Assembly: GCA_017557865.1 (NCBI GenBank)
Contig: JAFYXW010000010.1
Coordinates: 1 to 61,331 of the forward strand
Source of the DNA: Candidatus Saccharimonadota bacterium
Lineage (GTDB): Bacteria > Patescibacteriota > Saccharimonadia > Saccharimonadales > Saccharimonadaceae
DNA: 61,331 nt
Reading direction: 5' to 3'
The position numbers and the translations under genes were made by a program. The notes below the pieces were generated by a model that was not told the origin of the DNA, did no database searches, and saw only the letters and a list, made by a program, of their open reading frames with translations. Within the stretch, counting starts at the first letter, position 1. Every line of letters starts with the position of its first letter. Of this stretch, positions 28,178-35,431 are shown piece by piece.

Positions 28178-29272
28178 CTATTTTTCTCCTTTCTTGATAT
28201 AATCTTTCTCAATTTGGTCCGCTATAGCTTTTGCTAGTAGTGGCGGAACGGCATTTCCAATTTGTTTACGTACATGAACTTTAGAACCATAGAAGATAAA
28301 CGAATCATCAAAAGATTGAATCCTTGCGGCTTCTCTTGGCGTTATTGCTCGATTTAATTCAGGGTGATTATTTGTCCCATTCGACGAAGCATCAAATCTT
28401 GTGTCTATTGTTGGAGATGGCTCTTTCCATTTTAGGCGTCCCCATGTAGTCTTGAATTTTTGCTTTCCAAGAAGCTCTTCTGGTAGACACTCCTTGCCTT
28501 TTTCTGGCGGAATCATTTGTAATTTCTTGATTGCAATTGCGGAATGATTTGACGCCTTATGGTTGTACAACTTTTTAGAATTGCGGCGCATCAACCTTTG
28601 GTACTCACATGTAGGTTCTGTTTTGTAGTCTTGAACAAAGTCTCCTTCGCCGGATTCCAAATATGCAATATCGCCTATTGCCTCACGTACCGTCGTAAAT
28701 GTTTCGGTCTTTGGTGCTGGAAGTGATAGCTCTTTGTCTTTACAGCATAAGAAAATAGCACGCTCTCTTGTCTGCGGAACACCATAGTATTTAGCGCCCA
28801 ATACGCCGCAGGTTACTTTATAGCCCATCTGCTCAATTTCGGATATGATTTGTTTTTTAAACCAGCCGCTTGATGTTGAGAGAATAGCCTTAACATTCTC
28901 GATGATAAAAATCTCAGGCTTTAGTGCAGAAACGATATTTAAATACTCACGAAACAGATAATTTCTTGGATCTTTCAGTCCAAGTTTTTTACCCTTCATA
29001 GAAAAGCCCTGACATGGTGGGCCGCCAACAATCATATTTACTTTCTTTTCCAAAGAAAGATCTATAATCTGTTTTCTAATGTTGGCGTCTGTTATATCGC
29101 CAGGTATTATTTCTGAATGAGGCATATTTCTTTTGAAGGTTTCAAGCGCATGCTCGTCAAAATCAGTAGCCACTACGGTCGTGAAATTTTTGTTCATTTC
29201 TAGGCCATATGACAAACCGCCAGCGCCGCTAAATAGATCTAATATTCTGAGCTTCGGAGCATTGTTTTTCAT
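28178..29272 (-). CDS. DNA (cytosine-5-)-methyltransferase
   Basis: 364 residues with all main C5-methylase motifs: DLFSGAGGLSYG (I, 12-23), GGPPCQGFS (IV, catalytic Cys87), IIENVKA (VI), QTRERAIF (VIII) and QIGNAVPPLLAKAIA (X). The target-recognition region lies about 200-310. Such enzymes protect DNA as part of restriction-modification systems. It overlaps the upstream adenine methylase by four bases (ATGA) and is followed immediately by the LAGLIDADG-like gene, so the cluster is one operon. Confidence 0.95.
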   Translation of the reverse strand: MKNNAPKLRILDLFSGAGGLSYGLEMNKNFTTVVATDFDEHALETFKRNMPHSEIIPGDITDANIRKQIIDLSLEKKVNMIVGGPPCQGFSMKGKKLGLKDPRNYLFREYLNIVSALKPEIFIIENVKAILSTSSGWFKKQIISEIEQMGYKVTCGVLGAKYYGVPQTRERAIFLCCKDKELSLPAPKTETFTTVREAIGDIAYLESGEGDFVQDYKTEPTCEYQRLMRRNSKKLYNHKASNHSAIAIKKLQMIPPEKGKECLPEELLGKQKFKTTWGRLKWKEPSPTIDTRFDASSNGTNNHPELNRAITPREAARIQSFDDSFIFYGSKVHVRKQIGNAVPPLLAKAIADQIEKDYIKKGEK

Positions 29273-30300
29273 TTTATTGGCCTCTTGTTTTTAACTAATA
29301 ATCGTTTAAATTTCTCTTTACCGTTTAAGATAGGTTTGAATAAGTCGTACGGTCCATCAGATCCATGATTTGCTTCGCCCACTATCTCAAATTGTTTACT
29401 ATCATAGTATTTCAAGAACGTAATCGGGACCGCCATTACTCCTTCATAATCCATCGGTATATCTATTGTTCTAGGAATATAAATTGCATCGTAGTTGTCG
29501 AATTTAGGGTACTTTTCCGGATCATATTTTTGAGTCAAATTTAGAGCAATATTACTATCAGTTTTCTTTAAATTTGTTAGCCACATTGCGTTACCAAGAC
29601 TTCGCCACTTTTGTCCGTCCTCATCTATCCAGAACCGGGTGGTATGCGGTTCTGCGTCTGCTGGCACCCTAAACGCCATTTCTCCAAAGCGATAGCCGAT
29701 TCGCGTTTTATTTTTCATAATGTATGGAAAAATCTCTTTATAGGTCAATGCATTCTGGTTCCCAATTAAAATGTATTTTTTCTTATACTTTTCCAATAAG
29801 ACAAATAGCTCAGTAAATAGAGAAAAAGGTGGATTAGTGGCGCAAATGTCACATTCTTTCAAGAACTCAATGCACTCGTCACTTCTAAAATCGCCATCGC
29901 CTTTTAATCTTTTTATTGTTCCGCCGTTATTTTGGACAAAATCAACAATATCTTCTACGCCGTCATAATCTTGTTTAATGTGGCTTAATATCAACGCATA
30001 ACCAACACCGTCTCTCTCGTGAAGGCTTGAGGTTTTTGTGTCTATCGAATATCTGCGCAATAATTTAGATTTACCATAAGAAGTGCAGATAAGCTTCTTT
30101 AGTTTTAGGGTATTAAAATTATCTATAAAGTATCTACAGAAATTTGATTCAAATGGATCGTCGCAATTACAAAGGACTGACTTATCATTGAATTGTTCGG
30201 CATAACGAGAAAGCTCCTCTTCGACGGTTTCGTATGTGGTATAAAACTCATCGTTATTGGATGCTTTTTTGGCTTTATTTAGGATCGAATTACCGGACAT
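29269..30300 (-). CDS. EcoRI-type adenine-specific DNA methylase
   Basis: 343 residues. The start is placed at the ATG at 30300, giving SILNKAKKASNNDEFYTTYE, which resembles the N-terminus of the EcoRI methylase family. The longer frame from 30351 would read through the -10 box and is rejected. The amino-methylase motif IV reads CATNPPFSLF. A Cys-rich NCDDPFESNFCRYF segment and the RFWIDEDGQKWRSLGNAMW region are also familiar from this family. Likely product is N6-methyladenine. It is the first gene of a five-gene minus operon and there is no obvious EcoRI-like endonuclease beside it. Confidence 0.88.
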   Translation of the reverse strand: MSGNSILNKAKKASNNDEFYTTYETVEEELSRYAEQFNDKSVLCNCDDPFESNFCRYFIDNFNTLKLKKLICTSYGKSKLLRRYSIDTKTSSLHERDGVGYALILSHIKQDYDGVEDIVDFVQNNGGTIKRLKGDGDFRSDECIEFLKECDICATNPPFSLFTELFVLLEKYKKKYILIGNQNALTYKEIFPYIMKNKTRIGYRFGEMAFRVPADAEPHTTRFWIDEDGQKWRSLGNAMWLTNLKKTDSNIALNLTQKYDPEKYPKFDNYDAIYIPRTIDIPMDYEGVMAVPITFLKYYDSKQFEIVGEANHGSDGPYDLFKPILNGKEKFKRLLVKNKRPIK

Positions 30301-30333
30301 TCTTTCTCGCAAATAACTAATATTGTTCTTTAT

Positions 30334-30339
30334 ATTATA
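30334..30339 (-). promoter_or_regulatory. extended -10 promoter of the modification operon
   Basis: TGGTATAAT on the minus strand, about 34 nt before the chosen ATG. There is no good -35 box. Confidence 0.6.
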
Positions 30340-30496
30340 CCATGAGAACACCTTAAGATGACGCTAAGGGCGTATGAAAAAGAAACTTTTCCACAATAAT
30401 TCGCCATTTCGCGTCAAGAAAAAATCTCACCCCTGTTTCTTGCACAATAACTTTCAAAACCCGATTGTGATCAAGTGGATGTCATCTATTGACTAA

Positions 30497-30946
30497 TTAC
30501 CAGAATGTTTTGTTAGAGTCGTGGCCATAATGCACGATATCTTCCGGCTCCGCCCAAAGCGAGAGCTTACCGACTTTCCACTTGCCGATAAAGAACATCT
30601 GGACTATCGCGTCGTTTACGTCACGATTATTTAGCGCGCGTGGAATGTATGCAAGCGAGAAATGATACCAAGTGTCGTCTTCGCTATCCAACCGCGCAAA
30701 AACGCGCTTTCCGCGGCCGAGAAGCCGCACATCAAAGCGCTGTGCTAGTGTTTCTAGGGAATAAGTCTTTAATTCATGGATCGCGTCACGAACTGGAGAA
30801 TCAATAAGCTCCATACGCTCGAATTTGTCGTATTCGCGCGAATTAAACTTGCCTTTATGTTCAAGCATAAAGCTTTCTAATTCTCGGGCAGTAACCGGTA
30901 TCGGCTTACCGGGCTTTGTCTTCCTGAATGTGTGGCTTTTCGCCAT
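30497..30946 (-). CDS. unknown small protein of the element
   Basis: 149 residues from the ATG at 30946, with GAGGT 4 nt upstream. An in-frame extension to 31033 would overlap the preceding gene and has no ribosome-binding site. The N-terminus is basic (AKSHTFRKTKPGKPIP). The rest is a mixed fold with ETLAQRFDVRLLGRGKRVFARLD (about 65-87) and a Trp-rich C-terminus (FIGKWKVGKLSLWAEPEDIV). No family recognised. Confidence 0.55.
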   Translation of the reverse strand: MAKSHTFRKTKPGKPIPVTARELESFMLEHKGKFNSREYDKFERMELIDSPVRDAIHELKTYSLETLAQRFDVRLLGRGKRVFARLDSEDDTWYHFSLAYIPRALNNRDVNDAIVQMFFIGKWKVGKLSLWAEPEDIVHYGHDSNKTFW

Positions 30947-30986
30947 AATAACCTCGTTTCTTTGAGGTTGCGCCCTTAAGGCGGTA

Positions 30987-31766
30987 TCAATATTTGAATA
31001 GCATAGTGTCGCCGTCCCAAGCCGCCCATTCATTGCGCTTCTTTTCTTCCGGCGTCATTTTAGCTTGCTCTTTCTCGATCTTCTTAACGGTTTCTATTAA
31101 TTCCATCATGTTTTTACAAGCTTCTTCCGACCAGCCACTTTTCTTAATTGGGTGCCTGATTACGGTTTTAAGCTTGCTTGTGTCACATTTTCTTGGATCG
31201 CTTAGATAAATCTCATGGTGGTATCTTTTGTCGGTTATATCGAGTTCGTATCCGTTATCTTGCATGTATTTATGCATTAATTCAACGGTAGCCGGTTCGT
31301 CGTCGTAGCTTCCAATATGCATGCATTGGACGCATAAGCCCTCGTCATAAGTTAAAAACTCCACCCTAGAGAAGTCTTGTTTCTTCTTTTTGGTGGCTTC
31401 TTCTACCGCCCAGTCAAAATCTGCTTTCGTCACAAAGTCTGGTAAACGGATAATTGAGATGAAGTTTAGAGCTTCTTTATGATCGTAATCTATACCGTCT
31501 TTTCCGTCTTGCCACCAAAAGCCCTCTAATGGCGGTACAACGTATTCAAAGAACCCATCTATCTTATGATCGCCTTTATAACTCATCTTTAGCGTGTAAG
31601 CAACGCCATATAATAAGCCTAAAGTATTCTGATAGTCTCCGTTTTCTTCGTTGGGGTTGCCTTTACCTCTAACGGCGACATAGTTCATCTTTGGCACTTC
31701 GATAATCGCCGGTTTATTCTTCGGCATATAAAACTCTTTGTATTCTTTCTTAAAATCGAATGCCAT
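30987..31766 (-). CDS. GyrI-like small-molecule-binding protein
   Basis: 259 residues. The family pattern is clear: FDFKKEYKEFYMPKNKPAII at the N-terminus, YVAVRGKGNPNEENGDYQ (about 29-46), LLYGVAYTLKM, PLEGFWW and the C-terminal HEIYLSDPRKCDTSKLKTVI. GyrI/AraC-effector-type domains bind small hydrophobic molecules, and stand-alone forms of this length are common and mostly uncharacterised. A -10 box (TGGTATAAT, 31782-31777) places the transcription start about 4 nt before the ATG, a near-leaderless start. Confidence 0.85.
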   Translation of the reverse strand: MAFDFKKEYKEFYMPKNKPAIIEVPKMNYVAVRGKGNPNEENGDYQNTLGLLYGVAYTLKMSYKGDHKIDGFFEYVVPPLEGFWWQDGKDGIDYDHKEALNFISIIRLPDFVTKADFDWAVEEATKKKKQDFSRVEFLTYDEGLCVQCMHIGSYDDEPATVELMHKYMQDNGYELDITDKRYHHEIYLSDPRKCDTSKLKTVIRHPIKKSGWSEEACKNMMELIETVKKIEKEQAKMTPEEKKRNEWAAWDGDTMLFKY

Positions 31767-32023
31767 ATCTACTCCAATTATACCATCAGACGCATATTAT
31801 CATTGACATTGTAAGCTCTTAGGAGAGCTCTACATTGACGTTGGTGGCTCTACTGTTCGACTGGGTTGCTAATGCTTTGGGTTGTATACTCATTAGTTCT
31901 ACTGAGGCCGGGGATATAGTTTGTAGGATATAAAATACTGATAATACCCCTCACTCGGTAGAAGTCCTCTACGAGGATATTCCAATTCGATTGGACGCGG
32001 TTCACCATTTTTTTGTCACGAAA
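31767..32023. other. gene-free stretch with short repeats, possible right end of the element
   Basis: No gene is visible. It holds two direct repeats CATTGACATTG / CATTGACGTTG (31801 and 31833) flanking an AGCTCT...AGAGCT hairpin, a GTAGA/TCTAC hairpin near 31955 and a CCAAT-TCG-ATTGG hairpin (31982-31994). I see no tRNA copy of useful length. Confidence 0.4.
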
Positions 32024-32050
32024 AAAGGCCGAACTTAATCGACCTTTGTT
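32020..32050 (-). terminator. terminator of the 88-residue gene
   Basis: On the minus strand AAAGGTCG, 8-nt loop, CGGCCTTT with one G-U pair, followed by six T. Confidence 0.85.
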
Positions 32051-32054
32051 GTTA

Positions 32055-32321
32055 TTATTGTGCCTCGCGGCGTTTTTCTTTTAGGGCTCTAAGCTGATTC
32101 TTTTTAAAGATGAGAATGCTTTTAGGCAGCTTTTCCTCCTCTTTTTTTCTTGCCTGAGCAATATGCGAAAGTTTTGTCTTTTTTGTAGAATACTGTTTTG
32201 CTTTTTTGTTTCTTTCATAGCGGTTTGTGTTCTTTGGCTTAGGATCAATAAAATCTTTTTGACTGTCCCATAAAAGCTTCTCTTCCCATACTATTCTTTC
32301 TTCTACTGCGGTATTTTTCAT
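32055..32321 (-). CDS. small very basic protein of unknown function
   Basis: 88 residues, about a third Lys or Arg, with no membrane segment (for example NTNRYERNKKAKQYSTKKTK). AAAGGAGG lies 6 nt before the ATG and a near-consensus promoter and a terminator frame it, so it is a complete single-gene unit. Nucleic-acid binding is plausible from the charge alone. Its promoter and leader resemble those of the unknown five-gene array at 14001-16955. Confidence 0.65.
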   Translation of the reverse strand: MKNTAVEERIVWEEKLLWDSQKDFIDPKPKNTNRYERNKKAKQYSTKKTKLSHIAQARKKEEEKLPKSILIFKKNQLRALKEKRREAQ

Positions 32322-32377
32322 AAAAATACCTCCTTTCGTAAATAAAAAGTGCCAGTTTAAAAACTCGCCTTATTTAT

Positions 32378-32405
32378 ATTATAACAATTTTTTCGAAGAA
32401 GTCAA
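32378..32405 (-). promoter_or_regulatory. promoter of the 88-residue gene
   Basis: On the minus strand TTGACT (32405-32400), 16-nt spacer, TATAAT (32383-32378), then ATAAAT. The leader is about 50 nt and ends in ACGAAAGGAGG. Confidence 0.82.
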
Positions 32406-32409
32406 ATAA

Positions 32410-32853
32410 TTAAAACTCGCATGAGTAATTATAATCGATATGATAATCTTTTTGCCCGTAAGGATATTCTGGATAGATTGTTATATATGTTTGAGTTTCG
32501 TCGCAGTACCCTTTTAGGATACTAGCAGCGTCGGCATGTTTTTGATTGTCGTAAAGTAGGAGTTGTTGAAGAGCAACTCTGGCAAACCCTTTTTGTTCGT
32601 ATTTTTGCATTGTTGCAGTTAGCTGCGATTCGGTAGTTTTATATTTAACAATGTCTTGATAGAAGAAGTTTTCATAGTAGTCGGTAGCGATGTTTTCGAT
32701 TTTCGACTTAACGATGCGTTCTGGAGTATAGAAAATATAGGCAAGCACGGCTAGAATTACCATGAGGATGGCAAGGATAATAACGGTGACGATAGTTCTT
32801 TTGATACCTTTTTCGCTAAGAATGCTTTTTTTGGACTTTTTAGCATAAGCCAT
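32410..32853 (-). CDS. single-span membrane protein of unknown function
   Basis: 147 residues. A basic N-terminus (AYAKKSKKSILSEKGIKR) precedes one membrane segment (about 20-44). The outer part of about 100 residues carries two cysteines near the end (GYCDETQTY and YNYSCEF) that could form a disulfide. No family recognised. TGGTAATAT ends 6 nt before the ATG, a leaderless start, and it is divergent from pyk with the same promoter type. Confidence 0.65.
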   Translation of the reverse strand: MAYAKKSKKSILSEKGIKRTIVTVIILAILMVILAVLAYIFYTPERIVKSKIENIATDYYENFFYQDIVKYKTTESQLTATMQKYEQKGFARVALQQLLLYDNQKHADAASILKGYCDETQTYITIYPEYPYGQKDYHIDYNYSCEF

Positions 32854-32859
32854 AACTCT

Positions 32860-32865
32860 ATATTA
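32860..32865 (-). promoter_or_regulatory. -10 box, leaderless start (147-residue gene)
   Basis: TGG-TAATAT on the minus strand, last base 6 nt before the ATG at 32853. Confidence 0.75.
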
Positions 32866-32885
32866 CCATAAACATTAATCTGTGG

Positions 32886-32891
32886 TAATAT
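32886..32891 (+). promoter_or_regulatory. -10 box, leaderless start of pyk
   Basis: TGG-TAATAT, last base 6 nt before the ATG at 32898. It mirrors the divergent promoter 20 nt away, same sequence and same spacing. Confidence 0.78.
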
Positions 32892-32897
32892 ATTAAT

Positions 32898-34331
32898 ATG
32901 AGCAAATTATTTAAACGTACAAAAATTTTAGCAACGATTGGGCCGTCGGTTTTTGGGGCGGACAAAGTAGAAGAAATTATTATGGCTGGGGTAAATGGTT
33001 GTCGGTTGAACTGTTCGCATGGCACAAATGAAGAGCGTGACGAACAGATTAAGTGGATTCGTGCGGCGGCAGAAAAGAAAGGTCGCAGCGTAGCGATTCT
33101 GCAAGATTTGCAGGGGCCAAAAATTCGTCTTGGGACTATTAAAGATAATCACCTAGATTTAAAGGCTGGCGACGAATTAATTTTGGAAGCAGAAGAAGGG
33201 TTCGAGCATGATGGAGGCATGACGGTGCCAATCCAATACAATTTGGCAGGAAAGGTAAAAGTAGGTGAGCCTTTGTCGATGTTTGACGGCAAGGTAAAAA
33301 GCGAAGTAGTTGAAATTGTTTCTGATACTGCAATTAAAGTCGAGATCAAAAACGATGGTTTTATCATGTCTAAAAAAGGCCTAAACCTACCAGATACAGA
33401 CTTTGGCGGCGATATTTTAACCGAAAAAGATTTGGCCGATATTGAATATGGCGCTGGCCAAGATTATGATTACGTGGCACTTTCGTTTGTTCAGACTGCG
33501 GCAGATATCGAAAAACTAAAACAAATTTTGTTGTCATACGGTTCTACTGCAAAAGTCATTGCCAAAATTGAAACCAAAAAGGCGATTTCCAGTGACGAGA
33601 ATCTTGAGGCGATTGTAAAAGCAGCGGATGGTATTATGGTGGCGCGTGGCGACATGGCCGTAGAGGCTGGTGCTGAGGTAGTGCCAATTGTCCAGCGCAA
33701 GTTGATTGCACTTTGTCGTAAAAATTCTAAACTTTGTATTGTAGCGACCCAAATGATGGGTTCAATGGTAGAATCTCCAGAACCAACTAGAGCGGAAGTT
33801 TCGGATGTAGCTACGGCAGTAATTCAGGGTGCAGACGTAGTGATGTTGTCGGATGAAACAGCCAACGGTAAGTATCCATTGGAAGCTGTAACAGAAATGA
33901 AAAAAGTAATTTTGTATGCGCAAAACCATTCGCGCGTAGCACATATTTCTGAACTTCCGACTGGTACTCGTGAGGTTTATGATGCGATTTCGGATACAGC
34001 AGCACGCCTTGCAGAAAGAATTAATGCCGATGTGATTATTTGTCAGACTGCCTCTGGCGCAACAGCAATTACAATGGCCGCACAACGTCCAAATGTCCCA
34101 ATTATTTCGGTAACGGCTAATGCGCGGGTGGCAAATCAGTTAGCTTTGACTTATGCAAACTCAGCATTTGTAAGACCATATTCCACAACGTTTGGCTTAG
34201 ACTTAGGAAAGGAGTTGAAAAAGTCTGGCTACCTACAACTAAAAGAGGGTGAGAAAGATTTGCTTGCCGTGATCGTTTCCGGCGACAAAGAAAAGATGGG
34301 CACTGATACTATCCAAGTAAGACATATTTAA
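32898..34331 (+). CDS. pyk: pyruvate kinase
   Basis: 477 residues. It converts phosphoenolpyruvate and ADP to pyruvate and ATP, the last step of glycolysis. Seen in sequence: KILATIGPSV at the start, CRLNCSHGT, ILQDLQGPKIRLG, the active-site block KVIAKIETKKAI with IMVARGDMAVE, and MMGSMVESPEPTRAEVSDVA. The C-terminal domain (about 350-477) is complete. It is the first gene of an operon with pgk 8 nt downstream and has a leaderless start. Confidence 0.97.
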   Translation: MSKLFKRTKILATIGPSVFGADKVEEIIMAGVNGCRLNCSHGTNEERDEQIKWIRAAAEKKGRSVAILQDLQGPKIRLGTIKDNHLDLKAGDELILEAEEGFEHDGGMTVPIQYNLAGKVKVGEPLSMFDGKVKSEVVEIVSDTAIKVEIKNDGFIMSKKGLNLPDTDFGGDILTEKDLADIEYGAGQDYDYVALSFVQTAADIEKLKQILLSYGSTAKVIAKIETKKAISSDENLEAIVKAADGIMVARGDMAVEAGAEVVPIVQRKLIALCRKNSKLCIVATQMMGSMVESPEPTRAEVSDVATAVIQGADVVMLSDETANGKYPLEAVTEMKKVILYAQNHSRVAHISELPTGTREVYDAISDTAARLAERINADVIICQTASGATAITMAAQRPNVPIISVTANARVANQLALTYANSAFVRPYSTTFGLDLGKELKKSGYLQLKEGEKDLLAVIVSGDKEKMGTDTIQVRHI

Positions 34332-34339
34332 GGAGAAAT

Positions 34340-35389
34340 ATGAAAACAATTCGCGAAGCAGACATCAAGAATAAAGTGGTGTTGGTAAGGGTGGATTATA
34401 ACGTTCCGATGGACGGTGGTAAGATTACAGATGATTTGCGTATCCGAGCAAGTTTGCCAACTTTGGAATACCTACGTGAGGCTGGTGCTAGTAAGATTAT
34501 TCTGATTTCACATATGGGCCGCCCGGAAGGTAGAGATAAATCTTTGTCGCTCGAGGTAGCGTCAAAAGCACTCTCTAAGATGATCCCGAATGTTTATTTT
34601 GTGGCAGATGTATCTGGTCCAGACGTAGAAGAAGCAGTTGCTAAATTGCCGAAAGGTGGAATTTTGCTACTCGAGAATTTGCGCTTCTTTGCTGGCGAAG
34701 AGGGAAATGACGACGAGTTTATTCGTGAAATAGTAGATTCTACTGGAGCAGAGATTTTTGTACAGGATGGTTTTGCAGTAGTGCACCGTGCACACGCATC
34801 GACTTCGGCAATTGCGAACCACCTACCAGTATATGCTGGGCTGCTACTTGAAAAAGAAATTACGAATTTGTCAAAAGTAATTAATAATCCAGAAAAGCCA
34901 GTGCTTTTGATTATTGGTGGGGCTAAAGTTGATGATAAGAAACCTTTAATTGATAAGTTTTCTAAGATTGCAGATCAAATTGTAGTAGGCGGTAAGATTG
35001 CGGCGGATGGCTACACTGGTGGTGGTAATATATACGTGGCGGAAGATTTTGACGAAGATTCTACTGGTGCAAAATTGGATGTGGGACCACTTGCTACTTC
35101 TAAAATTGCAGGATTTATTACAGATGCAAAAACGATTATTTGGAACGGTTTGATGGGGAAAGCCGAAGACCCAGCCTTTGCAACTGCGTCTACAATTGTG
35201 GCTGAAGTAATGGGTGAAAAAACTGATGCCGTTACGGTAGTTTGTGGCGGCGATACTACTGGATTCGTAGAGAACTTAATGGAAGATCATCCGAATTTGG
35301 CCTATTCTTTAGTCTCTACTGGCGGTGGCGCTGCACTAGAGTTTTTGTCCGGCAAAACGCTCCCAGGCGTTGAAGTAGTAGAGCAATAA
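34340..35389 (+). CDS. pgk: phosphoglycerate kinase
   Basis: 349 residues, shorter than the usual 390-400 but with the conserved parts present. It transfers phosphate between 1,3-bisphosphoglycerate and ADP. N-terminal substrate motif VLVRVDYNVPMDGG (about 14-27), HMGRPEGRD, LLLENLRFFAGEEG, the GGAKVDDK nucleotide-domain motif, and the C-terminal GGDTTGFVE and STGGGAALEFLSGK. It follows pyk with AAGGAG before the ATG, so ATP-yielding glycolytic steps are expressed together. Confidence 0.97.
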   Translation: MKTIREADIKNKVVLVRVDYNVPMDGGKITDDLRIRASLPTLEYLREAGASKIILISHMGRPEGRDKSLSLEVASKALSKMIPNVYFVADVSGPDVEEAVAKLPKGGILLLENLRFFAGEEGNDDEFIREIVDSTGAEIFVQDGFAVVHRAHASTSAIANHLPVYAGLLLEKEITNLSKVINNPEKPVLLIIGGAKVDDKKPLIDKFSKIADQIVVGGKIAADGYTGGGNIYVAEDFDEDSTGAKLDVGPLATSKIAGFITDAKTIIWNGLMGKAEDPAFATASTIVAEVMGEKTDAVTVVCGGDTTGFVENLMEDHPNLAYSLVSTGGGAALEFLSGKTLPGVEVVEQ

Positions 35390-35418
35390 AGAATCTTGAA
35401 AAATTATGCACCGCGTGA

Positions 35419-35424
35419 TATAAT
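35419..35424 (+). promoter_or_regulatory. -10 box, leaderless start of HTH-murA
   Basis: TGA-TATAAT, last base 7 nt before the ATG at 35432. It decides the start: an in-frame ATG at 35405 lies upstream of the box. Confidence 0.75.
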
Positions 35425-35431
35425 TTTTCGT

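Larger units (their letters stand above)
23684..32050. mobile_element. putative integrative element with serine integrase and modification cargo
   Basis: Left end: tRNA-Glu with the integrase gene running into it. Contents: integrase, small partner gene, repeat-rich control region, zinc-ribbon gene, two DNA methylases, a LAGLIDADG-like protein, a nuclease-like protein, two unknown genes and a GyrI-like protein. The right end is not identified. The gene-poor stretch at 31800-32020 with short repeats is the best place for it. An 8-bp GTTCGACT shared by the tRNA T-loop (23735-23742) and 31855-31862 is too short to rely on. The right boundary given is a guess. Confidence 0.55.

Noticed and set aside
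31855-31862. GTTCGACT as right attachment core of the element
   Set aside because: Only 8 bp match the tRNA-Glu T-loop with no flanking similarity. A chance match of this length in 8 kb is not rare.
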